A stretch of 64,000 nt of DNA, from positions 124,001 to 188,000 of the forward strand of contig NZ_JAGOMQ010000002.1 of NCBI RefSeq assembly GCF_017993425.1, given 5' to 3'. This document shows, in pieces, positions 9,369-17,788 of the stretch. Source of the DNA: Amaricoccus sp. (GTDB taxonomy: Bacteria; Pseudomonadota; Alphaproteobacteria; Rhodobacterales; Rhodobacteraceae). The notes beneath the pieces were generated by a model, which was not told the DNA's origin, did no database searches, and saw only the letters and a program-made list of their open reading frames with translations. Positions within the stretch are counted from its first letter, which is position 1. Every line of letters begins with the position of its first letter. Both the position numbers and the translations under genes were made by a program.

Positions 9369-10079
9369 TCAGCGGCTTGCGAGCATTTCCAGCAGTTTGG
9401 CGGCGTTCAGGAAGTCCTGCCGGCGCCGCGCGGCCGCCTGGACCGCCTCGGCGTCCTCGCCCCATTGCTCGGCCTGCCAGGCCTCGTCGACCCGCGACAG
9501 CGCCCAGGCCTCGTCGGGGTCGAGCGCGCCGCGGCGCACCGCGAGCGCCAGCACGAGCGAGCCCGAGAGCGTGGTCAGCTCGTGGAGCGCCGTCAGCGCG
9601 AAGGCGTCCTCGCCGATCAGCGCGGCCGCGAGCGCGTCGAGGCTCGCCTGCGGCTGGAGCCGGTGCATCACGCCCTCGCCGGTCAGGAGCCGCGCGGCGA
9701 GCGCCTCGGCGGCCCAGGCGAGCACCGGGTCCCAGGCCGCCTCCTGCCGCCGCCGCAGCGCCTCGGGCGCCGCCGCGCGGTAGCAGAGCAGGTCGCTCTC
9801 GCCGTAGGCGGCGATCTGCTCGACAACCGCCGCGCGCGCCGCATCGATCCGGTCGACCGCGACGTTGACCGCGCGGGTGAAGGGCATCGCTTCGGGTCGG
9901 ATGGCGCCCTCGACGGCGCGCCACTCCTCCGCCACCGCCTCGGCGAGCGCGCGGGCAGGCGCGGCGAGCGGCTTGCCGGCCGGCGTCATCAGCGGCTTGC
10001 CGTCGAGGCTCACGCCGAAGCCGTCCGCGGCCGGCTCGACCGTCGCTTCGGTCCAGAACCTGCGGTCCCCCGGCTTCAC
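9369..10079 (-). CDS. ATP12-family F1-ATPase assembly chaperone
   Basis: A 236-residue protein of the ATP12 family, which binds the F1 alpha subunit during ATP synthase assembly and is found in mitochondria and alphaproteobacteria. The start FWTEATVEPAADGFGVSLDGKPLMTPAGKPL is the family hallmark, and the ESDLLCYRA and VDEAWQAEQWGED segments are conserved. It starts with a GTG that overlaps the stop of the HAD gene (GTGA, 10076-10079), so it depends on translation from upstream. Third gene of the rluC-HAD-ATP12 chain, an order common in Rhodobacterales. Confidence 0.92.
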   Translation of the reverse strand: MKPGDRRFWTEATVEPAADGFGVSLDGKPLMTPAGKPLAAPARALAEAVAEEWRAVEGAIRPEAMPFTRAVNVAVDRIDAARAAVVEQIAAYGESDLLCYRAAAPEALRRRQEAAWDPVLAWAAEALAARLLTGEGVMHRLQPQASLDALAAALIGEDAFALTALHELTTLSGSLVLALAVRRGALDPDEAWALSRVDEAWQAEQWGEDAEAVQAAARRRQDFLNAAKLLEMLASR

Positions 10080-10756
10080 GGCCGCGCCCGCAGCCGGTCG
10101 AGCGCCGCGTCGAGCGCGCCGAAGTCCTCGATCACCACATCCGCGCCCGCCGCCTCCAGCCGGGCGCGCGGGTGGTAGCCCCAGGCGACGCCGATCGTCG
10201 CGAGGCCGGCGGCGCGGCCCATCTCGATGTCGAACGCCGTGTCGCCGACCATCGCCGCCGCCTCCGGCGCGCATCCCGTCTCGGCGAGGGCCGCGCGCAG
10301 CATCGAGGGATGCGGCTTCGAGGGGTGGCCGTCCGCGGTCTGCGCGGTGGCGAAGAGCCCGGCGAGGCCATGGGCGTGCAGCACGTGGTCGAGTCCCCGC
10401 CGCGCCTTGCCCGTCGCCACCCCGAGCAGCGTCGCCGGATCGGCGGACAGCCGCTCGAGCGCCGCCCGCGCGCCGGGATAGAGCGGCGCGGCCGACTCCC
10501 CCCCGCCGGCGGCGCGGGCGGCGAGGAAGCTGCTGCGATACCCCTCGACCAGCGCGCCGCGAGCGGCGGCGTCGAGCTCGGGGGCAAGCGCCGCCATCGC
10601 CTCGGGCAGCGACAGGCCGACGATGGCGAGCACGTCCGCGTCCCCCGGCCGCGCCCGCCCGATGGCGGCGAAGGCCGCGTCCATCGAGGCGAGGATGACG
10701 TGCTGGCTGTCGACCAGCGTCCCGTCGACGTCGAAGACGACGAGCTGCCGGGTCAC
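10076..10756 (-). CDS. HAD-superfamily hydrolase (phosphoglycolate phosphatase-like)
   Basis: A 226-residue HAD phosphatase of the Gph/PGP-like group. Motif I is DVDGTL with nucleophile Asp9, motif II the Thr in GVATGK, motif III Lys in PSKPHP and motif IV GDTAFD. A helical cap lies between about residues 15 and 85. Substrate is not determinable from sequence; it is often labelled phosphoglycolate phosphatase. Start GTG overlaps the rluC-like stop (GTGA, 10753-10756), and its own stop overlaps the ATP12 start, so all three are translationally coupled. Confidence 0.9.
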   Translation of the reverse strand: MTRQLVVFDVDGTLVDSQHVILASMDAAFAAIGRARPGDADVLAIVGLSLPEAMAALAPELDAAARGALVEGYRSSFLAARAAGGGESAAPLYPGARAALERLSADPATLLGVATGKARRGLDHVLHAHGLAGLFATAQTADGHPSKPHPSMLRAALAETGCAPEAAAMVGDTAFDIEMGRAAGLATIGVAWGYHPRARLEAAGADVVIEDFGALDAALDRLRARP

Positions 10757-11799
10757 GGGCGTTCCTCGAACGGATCCGCCGGCGCGTCGCCGGGCCGCCA
10801 GCCGAAGAGCGCGAAGGTCCGCGCCATGTGCTCGGGCAGCTCGGCCACCAGCGCCAGCCGCTTGCCGGTGGCCGGGTGGACGAGGGCGAGCGAGCGGGAA
10901 TGCAGGTGCAGCTTGCGGCTGACCGAGCCGCCGAGCTGCGCCCCCCAGCCCTCGCCGGCGTTCTCCTGTCCCGATCCGCCGTACTTGCCGTCGCCGGCGA
11001 TCGGATGGCCGATCGCCGCCATGTGGGCGCGGAGCTGGTGCGTCCGCCCGGTCAGCGGCGCGAGCGCCACCCAGGCGGCGCGCCGCCCGGCCGCGTCGAT
11101 CGTGGTGTAGTCGGTCGTCGCGCGCTTCGCCCCCTCGGTCGTCGCCACCGCGTCGGGATGGACGATGCGCATCTTCTCGCCCTCGCCGCCGGCGCCGTGC
11201 CCGCCGGCCTTGACGAGGCCGTAGCGGATCGTCGCCGCCGGCGGCTTCGGAGCCCCGGCGGTGACCGCCCAGTAGATCTTGCGTGCGTCCCGCGCCTGGA
11301 AGGCCTTCGCGAGCCCCGCCGCCGCCCGCGCGCTCCGCGCCAGCAGCAGCACGCCGGAGGTGTCGCGGTCGAGCCGATGCACCAGCCGGGGCTTCTCGTC
11401 CGCGCCGAAGCGCAGGGCCTCGGCGAGCCCGTCGACATGCCGGGTCGTGCCGGTGCCGCCCTGCGTCGCCAGCCCGGCGGGCTTGTTGAGCGCGATCACG
11501 TCGTCGTCGCGATAGATCACCGCGGCGCGGATCATCGCCGCGTCCTCGTCCGAGACCGCCGCCCGCGCGCCCGGCGGGACAGGGGCCTCGCCCTCCGGGA
11601 TCGGCGGCAGCCGCAGCGTCTGCCCGGGCGCCAGCCGCGCCGAGGCCTGCGTCCGCCCGCCGTCGAGCCGGATCTCGCCCTTGCGGCACATCCGCTCGAT
11701 CAACCCCTGGCCGAGATGCGGGTGCAGCCGCCGCAGCCAGCGGTCGAGGCGCTGGCCGTCCGCGTCCTCGCCGAGCACGATCTGCCGGACGCCGCTCAT
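10753..11799 (-). CDS. rluC: RluC/RluD-family 23S rRNA pseudouridine synthase
   Basis: A 348-residue pseudouridine synthase converting uridines of 23S rRNA (RluC acts at positions 955, 2504 and 2580 in E. coli). An S4 RNA-binding domain covers about residues 10-75 (RLDRWLRRLHPHLGQGLIERMCRKGEIRLDG). The catalytic motif HRLDRDTSG contains the nucleophilic Asp, and LTGRTHQLRAHM is the conserved motif III. The upstream ATG at 11892 was rejected because the S4 domain starts properly at 11799. The RluC versus RluD assignment is tentative. First gene of a three-gene coupled chain, divergent from mazG. Confidence 0.88.
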   Translation of the reverse strand: MSGVRQIVLGEDADGQRLDRWLRRLHPHLGQGLIERMCRKGEIRLDGGRTQASARLAPGQTLRLPPIPEGEAPVPPGARAAVSDEDAAMIRAAVIYRDDDVIALNKPAGLATQGGTGTTRHVDGLAEALRFGADEKPRLVHRLDRDTSGVLLLARSARAAAGLAKAFQARDARKIYWAVTAGAPKPPAATIRYGLVKAGGHGAGGEGEKMRIVHPDAVATTEGAKRATTDYTTIDAAGRRAAWVALAPLTGRTHQLRAHMAAIGHPIAGDGKYGGSGQENAGEGWGAQLGGSVSRKLHLHSRSLALVHPATGKRLALVAELPEHMARTFALFGWRPGDAPADPFEERP

Positions 11800-11955
11800 G
11801 CGGCCCGGCGCGGCGGCGCGATCGGTCGAGGCAGGGACAAGGCGGGCTCCCGGATTTCGCCCCCAAAGGCCTCCCGCGCCGCGCTTTGTCAAGCGCGCGC
11901 CTCCCCTTCCGCCTCCCCTTCCGCCCGCCCGCCGCGCCCGCTAGGGTGGCCCGCC

Positions 11956-12786
11956 ATGGCCGAGCCCGACGACGACCCGCTCCTCCTCGACCCCGACGGC
12001 GGCCTGCCGCGGCTGGTCGCCATCATGGCGCGCCTGCGCGACCCCGAGCGCGGCTGCCCCTGGGACCTCGAGCAGGACTTCGCCACGATCGCCCCCTACA
12101 CGATCGAGGAGGCCTACGAGGTCGCCGACGCCATCGAGCGCGGCGCCATGGGCGAGCTGCGCGACGAGCTGGGCGATCTGCTCCTCCAGGTGGTCTACCA
12201 CGCCCAGATGGCCCGCGAGGCCGGCCATTTCGGCTTCGACGACGTCGCGCGCGGCGTCTCCGACAAGATGATCCGTCGCCACCCCCACGTCTTCGGCGCC
12301 GAGAGCCGCGACAAGAGCGCCGCCGAGCAGACCCGCGACTGGGAGGCGATCAAGGCGGCCGAGCGCGCCGCCCGGCCGGTGCGGCCGAGCGCGCTCGACG
12401 GGGTGGCGATGGGGCTGCCGGCGCTCCTGCGCGCGGTGAAGCTGCAGAACCGCGCGGCGCGCGTCGGCTTCGACTGGCCGGACGCCGGCGCGGTGCTCGA
12501 CAAGATCGCCGAGGAGACGGCGGAGCTGGTCGAGGCCCGCGACGCCGGCGACGCGGGCAAGGTCGCGGAGGAATTCGGCGACCTCCTGTTCGTGATGGCG
12601 AACCTCGCCCGCCACCTCGGCGTCGATCCCGAGGCGGCGTTGCGCGCCGCCAACGCCAAGTTCACCCGGCGCTTCCACGCCATCGAGGCGGCGCTGGCCT
12701 GCGACGGCCGCGGCCCCGAGCAGTCCGACCTCGCCGAGATGGACGCCCTCTGGAACGCCGCCAAGGCGGCCGAGCGGACGGGCTGA
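11956..12786 (+). CDS. mazG: Nucleoside triphosphate pyrophosphohydrolase MazG
   Basis: A 276-residue enzyme hydrolysing NTPs and dNTPs to monophosphate and pyrophosphate; it is thought to clean nucleotide pools and dampen (p)ppGpp responses. Two tandem MazG domains are visible, each with the metal-binding EExxE plus ExxD pattern: EEAYEVADA with DELGDLLLQV near residues 50-80, and EETAELVEA with EEFGDLLFV near 195-225. The family signature LRDPERGCPWDLEQ is near residue 27. The long upstream frame was rejected as antisense of rluC. A hairpin follows at 12828-12858. Confidence 0.95.
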   Translation: MAEPDDDPLLLDPDGGLPRLVAIMARLRDPERGCPWDLEQDFATIAPYTIEEAYEVADAIERGAMGELRDELGDLLLQVVYHAQMAREAGHFGFDDVARGVSDKMIRRHPHVFGAESRDKSAAEQTRDWEAIKAAERAARPVRPSALDGVAMGLPALLRAVKLQNRAARVGFDWPDAGAVLDKIAEETAELVEARDAGDAGKVAEEFGDLLFVMANLARHLGVDPEAALRAANAKFTRRFHAIEAALACDGRGPEQSDLAEMDALWNAAKAAERTG

Positions 12787-12827
12787 GGGCGCGGGCCTCC
12801 GGGGCGGCGCGCGACCGGACCGAAAGG

Positions 12828-12858
12828 GCGTCAACCTTCCTTTCCAATTGGTTGATGC
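12828..12858 (+). terminator. Hairpin after mazG
   Basis: GCGTCAACC (12828-12836) pairs with GGTTGATGC (12850-12858), one G-T wobble, followed by an AT-rich run to 12880. It lies 41 bp beyond the mazG stop. A related hairpin lies in inverted orientation beyond hisG (16526-16554), the two forming part of the elements that bracket the his genes. Confidence 0.5.
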
Positions 12859-12886
12859 TATGAGATTGTAATTATAATACAGTGAC

Positions 12887-12933
12887 TTGATCCGGCTATC
12901 ACGCGTGTTAGGTCCGGCTATCACGCGTGATAG
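12887..12933 (+). promoter_or_regulatory. Tandem CACGCGTG palindromes upstream of hisS
   Basis: CTATCACGCGTGTTAG (12896-12911) and the perfect palindrome CTATCACGCGTGATAG (12918-12933) have centres 22 bp apart, two helical turns, inside a 22-bp direct repeat that begins TCCGG. A TTGATC lies just before at 12887. Related sites occur beyond hisG and before pcaB. Two operators in phase upstream of the hisS start (13069) suggest cooperative binding by a dimeric repressor; which protein binds is unknown. Confidence 0.55.
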
Positions 12934-13068
12934 GGCCGGTCGGGCCGGGGGCCGCAGGCCTTGCCGGCGTCCGACGCGAGGCTCCAGGCGGCCGGGGCGT
13001 GGCCGCGGGGCGCGCGCTTGCCGCATCCGGGCGCATGGGCTAAGGGGCGCCCGAAGCGGAGAGCCCCC

Positions 13069-14571
13069 ATGCCGAAGGACAAGGATCCGAAGCCCCGACG
13101 CCCGCGCGCCGAGACGCCGCGGGGCTTCCGCGACTGGTTCGGGGCCGAGGTGCGCGCCCGCGCGGCGATGCTCGACCGCATCACCGGGGTCTACCACCGC
13201 TACGGCTTCGACCCGCTGGAGACGAGCGCGGTGGAGACCGTCGAGGCGCTGGGCAAGTTCCTGCCCGACGTCGACCGGCCGCAGGGCGGCGTCTTCGCCT
13301 GGGACGACCCGGACGAGGGCTGGCTGGCGCTGCGCTACGACCTGACGGCGCCGCTCGCCCGCGTGTTCGCGCAGCACCGCAACAGTCTGCCCACCCCCTA
13401 TCGCCGCTACCAGGTTGGCCCGGTCTGGCGGAACGAGAAGCCCGGCCCGGGACGCTTCCGCCAGTTCACCCAGTGCGACGCCGACACCGTCGGCGCGGGA
13501 ACCGTCGCGGCCGACGCCGAGATGGCGGCGATGCTCGCCGACGCGCTCGAGGCGGCCGGCATCGCCCGGGGCGACTACGTGGTGCGCATCAACGACCGCA
13601 AGGTGCTGAACGGCGCCCTGCAGGCCGCCGGCCTCTTCGACCCGGCCGACCCCGAGGCGGGGGCGGAGCGGCGGGGCATCGTCATGCGCGCGGTCGACAA
13701 GCTCGACCGGCTGGGAACCGACGGGGTGCGCGCGCTCCTCGGCGCGGGGCGGCGCGACGAGAGCGGCGACTTCACCCCCGGCGCGGGCCTCTCCGACGAG
13801 CAGGCGGCCTGCATCCTCGGGCTCAGCGAGGCGCGCCGCGACAGCGCGGCGGCGACCTGCGCCCGCCTCGCCGAGATCGTCGCCGGCTCGCCCGTGGGCG
13901 TCGAGGGCGTGCAGGAGCTCGCCGCCATCGCCGAGCTCCTCGAGGCGCAGGGCTACGGGCCCGACCGCGTCGTGATCGACCCCGCCGTGGTGCGCGGCCT
14001 CGGCTACTACACCGGGCCGGTCTGCGAGGCGGAGCTGACCTTCGAGATCCTCGACGACAAGGGCAGGCCGCGGCAGTTCGGCTCGGTCGCCGGCGGCGGC
14101 CGCTACGACGACCTCGTCCGGCGCTTCACCGGGCAGGCGGTGCCGGCGACCGGCGTCTCGGTGGGCGTCGACCGGCTGCTGGCGGCGCTGGCCGCCAGGG
14201 GCCGCGCCGGCGCCGCGGAGCCGGGGCCGGTGGTGGTGACGGTGATGGACCGCGACGCCATGGCCGAGTACCAGGCGATGGCGGCCGAGCTGCGCGCCGC
14301 GGGCGTCCGCGCCGAGGTGTTCCTCGGCGGCGGCAACGTCGGCCGGCAGCTCAAGTACGCCGATCAGCGGCGCTCGCCGGTGGCGGTGATCGCCGGCGAG
14401 GACGAGCGGGCGCGCGGCGTCGTGCAGCTCAAGGACCTCGCGCTCGGGGCGCGGCTCGCGGCCGAGATCGAGGACCACGGGGCCTGGAAGGCGCAGCCGG
14501 CGCAGGTCGAGGCGCCGCGCGCGGGCCTCGTCGCCGCGGTGCGGGAGATGCTCGCCCGGACGGGCGGCTAG
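13069..14571 (+). CDS. hisS: Histidyl-tRNA synthetase
   Basis: A 500-residue class II synthetase that charges tRNA-His. Motif 1 lies in [10 protein letters not shown] ... [16 protein letters not shown], motif 2 is [19 protein letters not shown] with the conserved arginine, the histidine motifs are RGLGYYTG and GGGRYDDL, and a C-terminal anticodon-binding domain covers about residues 385-495 ([11 protein letters not shown] ...). It is longer than the E. coli enzyme because of inserted sequence around residues 190-250, as in other alphaproteobacterial HisRS. It starts the hisS-hisZ-hisG cluster, 3 bp before hisZ. Confidence 0.96.
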   Translation: MPKDKDPKPRRPRAETPRGFRDWFGAEVRARAAMLDRITGVYHRYGFDPLETSAVETVEALGKFLPDVDRPQGGVFAWDDPDEGWLALRYDLTAPLARVFAQHRNSLPTPYRRYQVGPVWRNEKPGPGRFRQFTQCDADTVGAGTVAADAEMAAMLADALEAAGIARGDYVVRINDRKVLNGALQAAGLFDPADPEAGAERRGIVMRAVDKLDRLGTDGVRALLGAGRRDESGDFTPGAGLSDEQAACILGLSEARRDSAAATCARLAEIVAGSPVGVEGVQELAAIAELLEAQGYGPDRVVIDPAVVRGLGYYTGPVCEAELTFEILDDKGRPRQFGSVAGGGRYDDLVRRFTGQAVPATGVSVGVDRLLAALAARGRAGAAEPGPVVVTVMDRDAMAEYQAMAAELRAAGVRAEVFLGGGNVGRQLKYADQRRSPVAVIAGEDERARGVVQLKDLALGARLAAEIEDHGAWKAQPAQVEAPRAGLVAAVREMLARTGG

Positions 14572-14574
14572 GGG

Positions 14575-15717
14575 ATGGTTTCCGACCGCCCGCATCTGCC
14601 CGGGGCGCGCCTCGGGCCCGGCCTCGCCCGGCTGGAGGAGGCGGCGGCGCGCGTGGTGGCGGCGCTCGGCCGCGAGGCGGACTATGTCGAGCTGGCCGCG
14701 CTGCAACCGGCGGACGTGCTCCTCGACCTCTACGGCGAGGACATCCGCGCCCGCGCCTTCGTCACCGCCGACGACGGGGCGGAGATGATGCTGCGCCCGG
14801 ACTTCACCGTGCCGATCGTGCGGCTCCACATGGAGACCGGGCGGGCGCGGGGGGCCTACGCCTATTGCGGGCCGGTCTGGCGGCGGCAGGACGGCGGCTC
14901 GGACCAGGGGCGCGAGTATCTCCAGGCCGGGGTCGAGCTCTTCGGCGGCGCCGACGCCGCCGCGGCGGACGCCGAGGCGCTGCGGCGGATCCTCGACGCG
15001 CTCGGCGACGCGCCGGTCGAGCTCGTGGTCGGCGACCTCGGCCTGCCGCTCGCGGTGATCGACGCGCTCGACACGCCGGCGGCGCGCAAGGCGGCGCTGC
15101 GGCGGCACCTGTGGCGGCCGGCGCGCTTCCACGTGATGCTGGAGCGCTACGGGGCGCGGCACGCCGAGGTGACCGCGGGACGGGCCGGGCTCCTCGCCGC
15201 CATCGCGGCGGGCGGGGCGGAGGCGCTGGTCGCCGGGGCAGGGGCGCCGGTCGGGGCGCGCGGCGAGGACGAGGTGCTGGACCGCCTGGCGCGGCTGCGG
15301 GTCGAGGCGGGGACGCCGCCGCTCGATCCGCGCGCGGTGGCGGGGCTCGAGGCGGTGCTGGCCGTGGCCGGCCCCGCCCCGGCGGCGCTGGCGCGGCTGC
15401 GCGAGATAGCGGTCGACCTGCCCGGGCTCACGCCGGCGGCGGAGCGGCTCGACGCGCGGCTCGAGGCGATCGCGGCGCGGGGGGTGGAGCCGGCCACGCT
15501 GCGCTTCGAGGGCAGCTTCGGGCGGACGACGCTCGAATACTACGACGGCTTCGTCTTCGGCGCGGTGGCGCGCGGGCGCGCCGACCTGCCGCCGATCGCC
15601 AGCGGCGGCCGCTACGACACGCTGACGCGCATCCTCGGCGGCGGCCGGGGCGTGCCCGCGGTCGGCGGCATCGTCCGGCCGGAGGCGCTGCTGGCGCTCT
15701 CGGAGGCGGAGGCGTGA
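14575..15717 (+). CDS. hisZ: ATP phosphoribosyltransferase regulatory subunit HisZ
   Basis: A 380-residue HisRS-like paralogue without the C-terminal anticodon domain; it forms the regulatory subunit of the hetero-octameric ATP phosphoribosyltransferase with short HisG. Features are LLDLYGEDIRARAFVTADDGAEMMLRPDFTVP, the degenerate motif 2 YCGPVWRRQDGGSDQGREYLQAG and the C-terminal SGGRYDTLTRILGGG. Its neighbour hisG is the short form that requires HisZ, which supports the call. Stop overlaps the hisG GTG start. Confidence 0.95.
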   Translation: MVSDRPHLPGARLGPGLARLEEAAARVVAALGREADYVELAALQPADVLLDLYGEDIRARAFVTADDGAEMMLRPDFTVPIVRLHMETGRARGAYAYCGPVWRRQDGGSDQGREYLQAGVELFGGADAAAADAEALRRILDALGDAPVELVVGDLGLPLAVIDALDTPAARKAALRRHLWRPARFHVMLERYGARHAEVTAGRAGLLAAIAAGGAEALVAGAGAPVGARGEDEVLDRLARLRVEAGTPPLDPRAVAGLEAVLAVAGPAPAALARLREIAVDLPGLTPAAERLDARLEAIAARGVEPATLRFEGSFGRTTLEYYDGFVFGAVARGRADLPPIASGGRYDTLTRILGGGRGVPAVGGIVRPEALLALSEAEA

Positions 15718-16427
15718 CCCGGCTCCGGCTCGGCATCCCGTCGAAGGGGCGGCTCCAGGAGGAGACCATCGCCTGGTTCGGCGCGCGCGGCGTGACGATC
15801 GCGCGCACCGGCGCGGGGAGGGAATATGCCGGCCGGGTCGAGGGCGCGCCGGAGCTGGCGCTCGTCCTGCTCGCCGCGGCGGAGATCCCGGGCGAGCTGG
15901 CCGCCGGGCGGCTCGACCTCGGGGTGACCGGGCAGGATCTGGTGCGCGAGGAGATCCCCGGCTGGGCCGAGCGGATGGAGGAGCTGGCCGGGATGGGCTT
16001 CGGCTTCGCCGACCTCGTCGTCGCGGTGCCGGCCTTCTGGATCGACGTCCGGGACATGTCCGACCTCGACGCGGCGGCGGCGGCGTTCCGGGCCCGGCAC
16101 GGGCGGCGGCTGCGGGTGGCGACGAAGTACCGGCGGCTGGCGCGGGAGTTCTTCCGCCGCCACGGCGTCGCCGACTACGCCCTCGTCGACAGCGCCGGCG
16201 CGACCGAGGGCAGCGTCAAGAACCTGACCGCGGAGGCGATCGTCGACATCACCAGCACGGGCGAGACGCTGCGGGACAACCACCTGCGCGTCCTCGACGA
16301 CGGCCTGATCCTGCGCAGCCAGGCGACGCTCTTCGCGAGCCGGGCGGGCCGGGACACGCCGGAGCGCCGCGCCCTCCGGATTGCGCTCGCGGCCCGGCTG
16401 GGCCTCGCCGCGCCGGCCGGGGCCTGA
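15714..16427 (+). CDS. hisG: ATP phosphoribosyltransferase, short form
   Basis: A 237-residue catalytic subunit for the first step of histidine synthesis (ATP + PRPP to phosphoribosyl-ATP), cytoplasmic. It has the N-terminal LRLGIPSKGRLQEET, LDLGVTGQDL, and the PRPP-binding DSAGATEGSVKNLTAEAIVDITSTGETL block, and lacks the C-terminal ACT-like domain of long HisG, hence dependence on HisZ. GTG start overlaps the hisZ stop (GTGA). Last gene of the cluster; a perfect 18-bp palindrome follows 43 bp later. Confidence 0.96.
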   Translation: MTRLRLGIPSKGRLQEETIAWFGARGVTIARTGAGREYAGRVEGAPELALVLLAAAEIPGELAAGRLDLGVTGQDLVREEIPGWAERMEELAGMGFGFADLVVAVPAFWIDVRDMSDLDAAAAAFRARHGRRLRVATKYRRLAREFFRRHGVADYALVDSAGATEGSVKNLTAEAIVDITSTGETLRDNHLRVLDDGLILRSQATLFASRAGRDTPERRALRIALAARLGLAAPAGA

Positions 16428-16460
16428 GCGGCCGGGGTGGGCGCCGCGGCCCGCCCGCCG

Positions 16461-16495
16461 ATATCACGCGCTAACACGCGTGTTAGCAAGGTCAA
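16461..16495. promoter_or_regulatory. Palindromic CACGCGTG element downstream of hisG
   Basis: A perfect 18-bp palindrome GCTAACACGCGTGTTAGC spans 16470-16487, preceded by a half site ATATCACGCG (16461-16470) and followed by GGTCAA (16490-16495). Read on the minus strand it gives TTGACC, then the palindrome, the same arrangement as upstream of hisS but inverted. It lies between the converging hisG and cupin genes, so a promoter role is not obvious. Confidence 0.5.
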
Positions 16496-16525
16496 GCTAC
16501 TGTAATTTAAGGATAATTCCAAAAC

Positions 16526-16554
16526 CGTCAACCCTTTCGTCACGAAGGTTGACG
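16526..16554 (-). terminator. Terminator hairpin for the cupin gene
   Basis: CGTCAACC (16526-16533) and CGAAGGTTGACG (16543-16554) form a long stem with two small bulges; in the minus direction it is followed by GGTTTTGG. It lies 60 bp beyond the cupin stop codon. It is also homologous to the hairpin after mazG. Confidence 0.55.
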
Positions 16555-16613
16555 ATGGCTTGCAGGGGTCGGACGTGGCTGCCGGGTGAGTCCGGCGGCC
16601 GGGCGGAGAGGGT

Positions 16614-17039
16614 CTATGCGCTGCCCTCCTCCGCGGCGACGAGGGCGTCGAGCTCGGGCAGGAGGACGACGCTCTCCTGCTCGTTGGGGTCGGTGCGCGC
16701 GATGACGGCGACGGCGGGGCCGGGGCCGGGATTCCACGGCAGGTGCGGCATCCCGGCCGGAATGTAGACCATGTCGCCGGCGCGCGCCGTCATCCGTCGC
16801 TCCAGCCGCGGGCCGTAGCGCATCTCGGTCACGCCCTCGATCATGTAGATCGCCGTCTCATGGCTCTCGTGAAGATGGGCGTTGGCCCGGCCGCCCGGCG
16901 GGATGGTCAGGAGGTGCATGCAGACGCCGCGGGATCCGGCGGTCTCGGCGGAGACGCCGGCGACGTAGTCGAAGCCCTGCTTGCCGTGGTAGCTGCCGCC
17001 GGGGCGGATCAGGGTGCAGTCCTCGGGCGCGTCGGACAT
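16614..17039 (-). CDS. Cupin-domain protein
   Basis: A 141-residue single-domain cupin. Cupin motif 1 is seen as PPGGRANAHLHESHETAIYMIEG (metal-ligand histidines HLHESHE) and motif 2 as AGDMVYIPAGMPHLPWN. Such proteins bind a metal ion and act as small dioxygenases, isomerases or ligand sensors; substrate cannot be told. It stands alone, converging on hisG and divergent from the Rrf2 gene, and ends at its own terminator. The conserved GGSYHGKQGFDYVAGVSAETAGS start belongs to a widespread uncharacterised cupin subfamily. Confidence 0.85.
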   Translation of the reverse strand: MSDAPEDCTLIRPGGSYHGKQGFDYVAGVSAETAGSRGVCMHLLTIPPGGRANAHLHESHETAIYMIEGVTEMRYGPRLERRMTARAGDMVYIPAGMPHLPWNPGPGPAVAVIARTDPNEQESVVLLPELDALVAAEEGSA

Positions 17040-17231
17040 GGGGGTGCTCCTCTCCCGAATCGTCTCCCCGGATCATAGCGCCCGGAGCGCGATTCCTGAG
17101 GGCGCCGCCGCGGCGCGGCGCCCGACCGCGCCGCTCGTCCGGGCCGCGGCGAGGCCGGGCGCGCCGGGCGGCGCATCCCGCCTCCGCGGGGCTTTCAATC
17201 GCGCGCCCGATGTCCTACTTCGGGTCGCAGG

Positions 17232-17693
17232 ATGCTGTCCCTCAAGACGAAATACGCGATCAAGGCCCTGATCGTCCTCGGCGAGGAGCGCGCCCGCGGC
17301 GGCGGCTCGCTGCGGATCGAGGAGGTCGCCGACCGCGGCGGCACCCCCAAGCGCTTCCTCGAGCACATCCTGATCGATCTCCGCAACGGCGGCTACATCG
17401 GCAGCCGCCGCGGCCGCGACGGCGGCTACTTCCTGATCAAGGAGCCGCGCCAGATCGCGATCGGCGAGGTCCTCCGCCTCGTCGACGGCCCCATCGCGCC
17501 GCTCCCGTGCCTCTCCCGCCTCGCCTACCGCCGCTGCGAGGACTGCGCCGACGAGGCGACCTGCCGGCTCCGCAAGGTCTTCGGCGAGCTCTTCGCCGGC
17601 TACCTCCTCATGCTGGAATCGCTGACGCTGGCCGACCTGCTGACCGACGATTCGATCATCGCGGCCGGCGAGGCGACGCCGGTAGAGATCTAA
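17232..17693 (+). CDS. Rrf2-family transcriptional regulator
   Basis: A 153-residue winged-helix regulator of the Rrf2 family (IscR, RirA, CymR). The N-terminal HTH (LKTKYAIKALIVLGEE ... TPKRFLEHILIDLRNGGYIGSRRGRDGGY) is clear. Four cysteines, Cys93, Cys102, Cys105 and Cys111, occupy the loop that holds an iron-sulfur cluster in IscR and RirA, so redox or Fe-S sensing is likely, although spacing differs from IscR. It directly precedes and is co-directional with the sulfate transporter, which suggests control of sulfur uptake, as CymR does in Firmicutes; this is inference. Confidence 0.9.
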   Translation: MLSLKTKYAIKALIVLGEERARGGGSLRIEEVADRGGTPKRFLEHILIDLRNGGYIGSRRGRDGGYFLIKEPRQIAIGEVLRLVDGPIAPLPCLSRLAYRRCEDCADEATCRLRKVFGELFAGYLLMLESLTLADLLTDDSIIAAGEATPVEI

Positions 17694-17733
17694 CCATCTG
17701 AAAAGGCTGCGTTAACACTCCGGGGATTTTCTA

Positions 17734-17788
17734 CTTGTGAAACACGATAGAGTCTGTCGTGATAATGGGGAAATCACTGGAGGCTTCC
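17734..17788 (+). promoter_or_regulatory. Candidate operator and ribosome site of the sulfate transporter operon
   Basis: The 95-bp gap between the Rrf2 gene and sbp contains CACGA and TCGTG arms around 9 bases (within ACACGATAGAGTCTGTCGTG) and a GGAGG ribosome site at 17777-17781 before the ATG at 17789. The arms could be the site for the adjacent Rrf2 regulator or for a CysB-type activator. No experimental consensus was matched exactly. Confidence 0.4.

Noticed and set aside
11941-15162. A 1073-codon minus-strand frame over the his cluster
   Set aside because: Shadow of mazG, hisS and hisZ in the reverse frame; the plus-strand proteins carry all motifs.
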